Made by a program: the position numbers and the translations under genes
Shown: piece by piece, positions 40,480-42,375 of the stretch
Numbering within the stretch: position 1 is the stretch's first letter
Layout of the letters: each line of letters starts with the position of its first letter
The notes under the pieces: model-generated
What the model saw: the letters and a program-made list of their open reading frames with translations, nothing else
What the model was told of the DNA's origin: nothing
Databases searched by the model: none
Origin: Candidatus Sabulitectum sp.
GTDB lineage: Bacteria > Fermentibacterota > Fermentibacteria > Fermentibacterales > JCC-6
Length of the DNA stretch: 42,375 nt
NCBI GenBank assembly: GCA_029938555.1
Contig: JAOZUR010000003.1
Location: forward strand, 1-42,375
Direction: 5' to 3'

Positions 40480-42072
40480 CTATTCCTTTTCTTTGTGTGA
40501 TTCTACTTGTTTTTTTAGTTTCTCAAGAAGTTCATTTGCAGTTTTCTTCAAATCAATGAAAGCTAATATGGTTATTTCTTTTTCTGATAGAGATATCTCA
40601 AGATTTCTCCAGAACCTGAGAATTCTTCTTGATAGAAAACTATCAACATTACAATTATTCAGATATTCATCCAGTTCTTCATATCCCAGATATGATTTAC
40701 CTCCAGTTAGAATCTGTGATAATTCGGTTTCCATTCCCGATAATAACTCATCTACATCTTTAGCTTCTAAGACAGATACAAGTTGCTTTTCTTTTCTCTT
40801 AGCAGCTCGTCCTAGAATAACTGTTAGAGTTAATACCCCAAGAGTACCAATAATTATCCACAAGATAGGTGACTCTACCCCATTGTTTTTTTCCAGTTCA
40901 ATAACTCTATCTGTCCATGGGATAACTGTAACATCAACAGTACATGGGGAAATTTGTGTAGTCTGGTATGTATAGTCATAACGGTTTAACCACACTAAAG
41001 AATCAGGTCCTAGAATAAAAACCCCTGTTTCTTCTGGTTCAAGAATGAAATCCCACCATTTTTTATTCTCGGTAGAACCAGAATCAACTTGAATCAATGA
41101 TGCATTTCCTTTCACCGTAATTATGGGTGCCTCATCCATATAAATATTACCCGGGCCAAGGCTGGTAAGGCGAATGGAAAGCTCGCCTCCTTGTCCTGAA
41201 GGATTAGGTAACTGCTCTATTTTTACTGTTATACTATCAAGAAGAGTCTCGTCCCAATTCCAAGGTGCATTAAGAGGAAAAGGATAAACAGGCAGCATGA
41301 GTGGTTCGCTTTCTACTGTCCATGTAGGTGATTTCCCCCATCTATCGTAACCTGACCCGGTTATATCCGCAGCAAAAACCGGTGCAAAAAGACTGCCAGC
41401 AGCAGCTGGAGCCATTTCAACAACAGCCAGCAAACTACGGTTAGCTGAGTAGTGTTTCATATTTGTTGATTCCCAATTACTATCTTGAATAGCATCTACA
41501 TCAAGAATCACTCCAAGTTCTGGGGCACCCCACCAATATGACACATTATCAACACCTATAAGGCTATAAACATAATAATCAAGTTTTAATCTTGTTCCAG
41601 GATATATTCGCCCACCTGTATCATGCAAAATTCCCATTAACCATACTTCTTCATCAGGTATGTAAGACTGATTTACTGAAGGAAGCGTTGTTGTATTTAC
41701 ATCTGTCTCTACTTGTATTGAAATTTCTTCAAATGTATATGTACCTATACCATGCAAATTTACTTGAAAAGGGCCAATACTTTGATCTGCGTTTGCAGAA
41801 GGTGTGGCCGATAGAATAACCACCATTTGAACAACCTGAGTTAATTGCCGACCTGAAGTTGTAGTTACAGAAGAGATACTGGTAGATGTAGAACTACCAT
41901 GCAGTCTTAAACCTTGCGATAAAGTCATTCCAGTTACAGAAATTCCTGAACAACCTGGTTCTATACTTGTTATCTCTAATGAAAAAGTTTCACCTGGCTG
42001 CACCGATTGAGGACAAACCCAATCAAAAGGTAAATTTGCTGCAAAAAGAAAAAGAAAAAGAAGTTCTACCAA
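40480..42072 (-). CDS. BatD-like (oxygen tolerance) membrane protein
   Basis: The 530-residue protein starts at a TTG with GGAG about eight bases upstream and overlaps the preceding gene by seven bases. A signal segment (about residues 1-13) is followed by a large beta-rich extracytoplasmic region of Ig-like strands (VQPGETFSLEITS, then SIGPFQVNLHGIGTYTFEEISIQV), one membrane helix near residues 402-425, and a cytoplasmic helical tail (about 430-530). This matches BatD of the Bat (Bacteroides aerotolerance) operons, which accompany MoxR-type ATPases and von Willebrand factor A proteins. A MoxR gene is not visible here. It is likely an envelope component of a Bat complex; the precise function is unknown. 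Confidence 0.75.
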   Translation of the reverse strand: MVELLFLFLFAANLPFDWVCPQSVQPGETFSLEITSIEPGCSGISVTGMTLSQGLRLHGSSTSTSISSVTTTSGRQLTQVVQMVVILSATPSANADQSIGPFQVNLHGIGTYTFEEISIQVETDVNTTTLPSVNQSYIPDEEVWLMGILHDTGGRIYPGTRLKLDYYVYSLIGVDNVSYWWGAPELGVILDVDAIQDSNWESTNMKHYSANRSLLAVVEMAPAAAGSLFAPVFAADITGSGYDRWGKSPTWTVESEPLMLPVYPFPLNAPWNWDETLLDSITVKIEQLPNPSGQGGELSIRLTSLGPGNIYMDEAPIITVKGNASLIQVDSGSTENKKWWDFILEPEETGVFILGPDSLVWLNRYDYTYQTTQISPCTVDVTVIPWTDRVIELEKNNGVESPILWIIIGTLGVLTLTVILGRAAKRKEKQLVSVLEAKDVDELLSGMETELSQILTGGKSYLGYEELDEYLNNCNVDSFLSRRILRFWRNLEISLSEKEITILAFIDLKKTANELLEKLKKQVESHKEKE

Positions 42073-42375
42073 TTTGGAACTCCAATCCCACTAGTACCAT
42101 AACTTCCGGTTGTATCTGCTTCAGCTTCATCTACCATATCTAAAATCATTTGGGCAACCTCTGGGGTCATTTCCGGATCTGAAGGTGGCGGTGGTTGATC
42201 CTGTTCCTGAGGATCTTCGTTGTCTTCAGGTTCTTCCTGATCTTCATTGTTTTCAGGTTCTTCCTGATCTTCCTGATCTTCGTTGTCTTCAGGTTCTTCC
42301 TGATCTTCATTGTTTTCAGATTCTTCCTGATCTTCATTGTCTTCAGATTCTTCCTGATCTTCATTGTCTTCAGAT
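42066..42375 (-). CDS. C-terminal end of a Bat-operon protein with acidic repeats (partial)
   Basis: The frame enters at the right edge and stops at the TAG ending at 42066; the N-terminal part is outside. The visible 103 residues begin with about six acidic repeats (consensus S/P-E-D/N-N-E-D-Q-E-E), then a QPPPPSDPEMTPE segment and a short helix (VAQMILDMVDEAEAD), ending GIGVPNW. The position directly upstream of a batD-like gene, and the helix after the Pro stretch, suggest a BatB- or BatC-like protein (VWA or TPR), whose members often have acidic or Gln-rich tails. It overlaps the BatD-like start by seven bases. Confidence 0.7.
   Translation of the reverse strand, partial: SEDNEDQEESEDNEDQEESENNEDQEEPEDNEDQEDQEEPENNEDQEEPEDNEDPQEQDQPPPPSDPEMTPEVAQMILDMVDEAEADTTGSYGTSGIGVPNW
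42211..42375. repeat. 27-bp in-frame tandem repeat
   Basis: About six units of 27 bases (nine codons, encoding variants of SEDNEDQEE) lie head to tail, with one unit three codons longer. The array runs off the right edge. The units vary at a few bases (TCT/CCT, GAC/AAC), so it is a coding repeat prone to slippage, not a CRISPR. Confidence 0.85.

Noticed and set aside
1-42375. Genome-wide reassignment of UGA to an amino acid
   Set aside because: uvrC, murJ, pgi, scpA, cmk and many others stop at TGA at the expected place, often overlapping the next start.
42211-42375. CRISPR array
   Set aside because: Units are contiguous without spacers and keep a protein reading frame.

Overview
The window looks like a chromosomal stretch from an AT-rich, Gram-negative-type bacterium. 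It carries lipoprotein signal peptides, outer-membrane barrel-like proteins, a PQQ-type propeller, a BatD-like protein and DUF3160 / six-bladed-propeller lipoproteins. Together with dense gene packing and frequent 4-nt start/stop overlaps, this fits a lineage near the Fibrobacteres-Chlorobi-Bacteroidetes group, possibly an uncultivated phylum such as Fermentibacteria. That placement is inference from gene content only; no rRNA is present. TGA is used normally as a stop by many genes here. No phage, transposon, integrase or CRISPR array was seen, and no gap between genes exceeds about 300 bases.

Layout. (1) 1-10.6 kb is an accessory, envelope-oriented region: two lipoproteins on the minus strand (one running off the left edge), a MazG-like pyrophosphohydrolase, a secreted propeller gene interrupted by one in-frame UGA, a secreted jelly-roll-like protein, a 1288-residue soluble-adenylyl-cyclase-like protein (two cyclase domains, NTPase, TPRs), a small PH-like protein and another secreted protein. 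(2) 10.6-15.0 kb holds murJ-uvrC-barrel. (3) 15.1-21.4 kb holds tRNA-Leu(TAA)-mutL-miaA, then a ParB-like/TPR protein, an Ig-like lipoprotein and a ferredoxin-nitroreductase. (4) 21.3-24.7 kb holds a secreted NodB deacetylase, two lipoproteins and an MsrB-MsrA fusion. (5) 24.8-33.9 kb is one long plus-strand gene string: pgi, a barrel, purN, an M15-type peptidase, an L,D-transpeptidase, a PQQ propeller, era, scpA, scpB and rluB. (6) 34.0-39.8 kb holds cmk-plsC-rpsA, mtaB, coaE and a TPR membrane protein. (7) 39.9-42.4 kb, minus strand, holds the end of a Bat-type operon (acidic-repeat protein, BatD-like) and an Mpv17-like membrane protein.

How the parts fit. Many genes are housekeeping: DNA repair (uvrC, mutL), tRNA modification (miaA, mtaB), chromosome condensation (scpA/scpB), ribosome function (era, rluB, rpsA), wall building (murJ, L,D-transpeptidase) and central metabolism (pgi, purN, coaE, cmk, plsC). 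They are interleaved with exported proteins of unknown function.

The most interesting signals are these. (a) An in-frame UGA in the secreted propeller gene at 4108-4110 is followed by a bulged hairpin with bacterial SECIS geometry, making it a candidate selenoprotein. (b) Three exported proteins share a C-terminal tail, LSxxTWxxIK, that could be a sorting tag. (c) cmk has no canonical start codon ahead of its P-loop, and a 17-bp hairpin covers its ribosome-binding region. (d) CoaE and Era have altered nucleotide-binding motifs.
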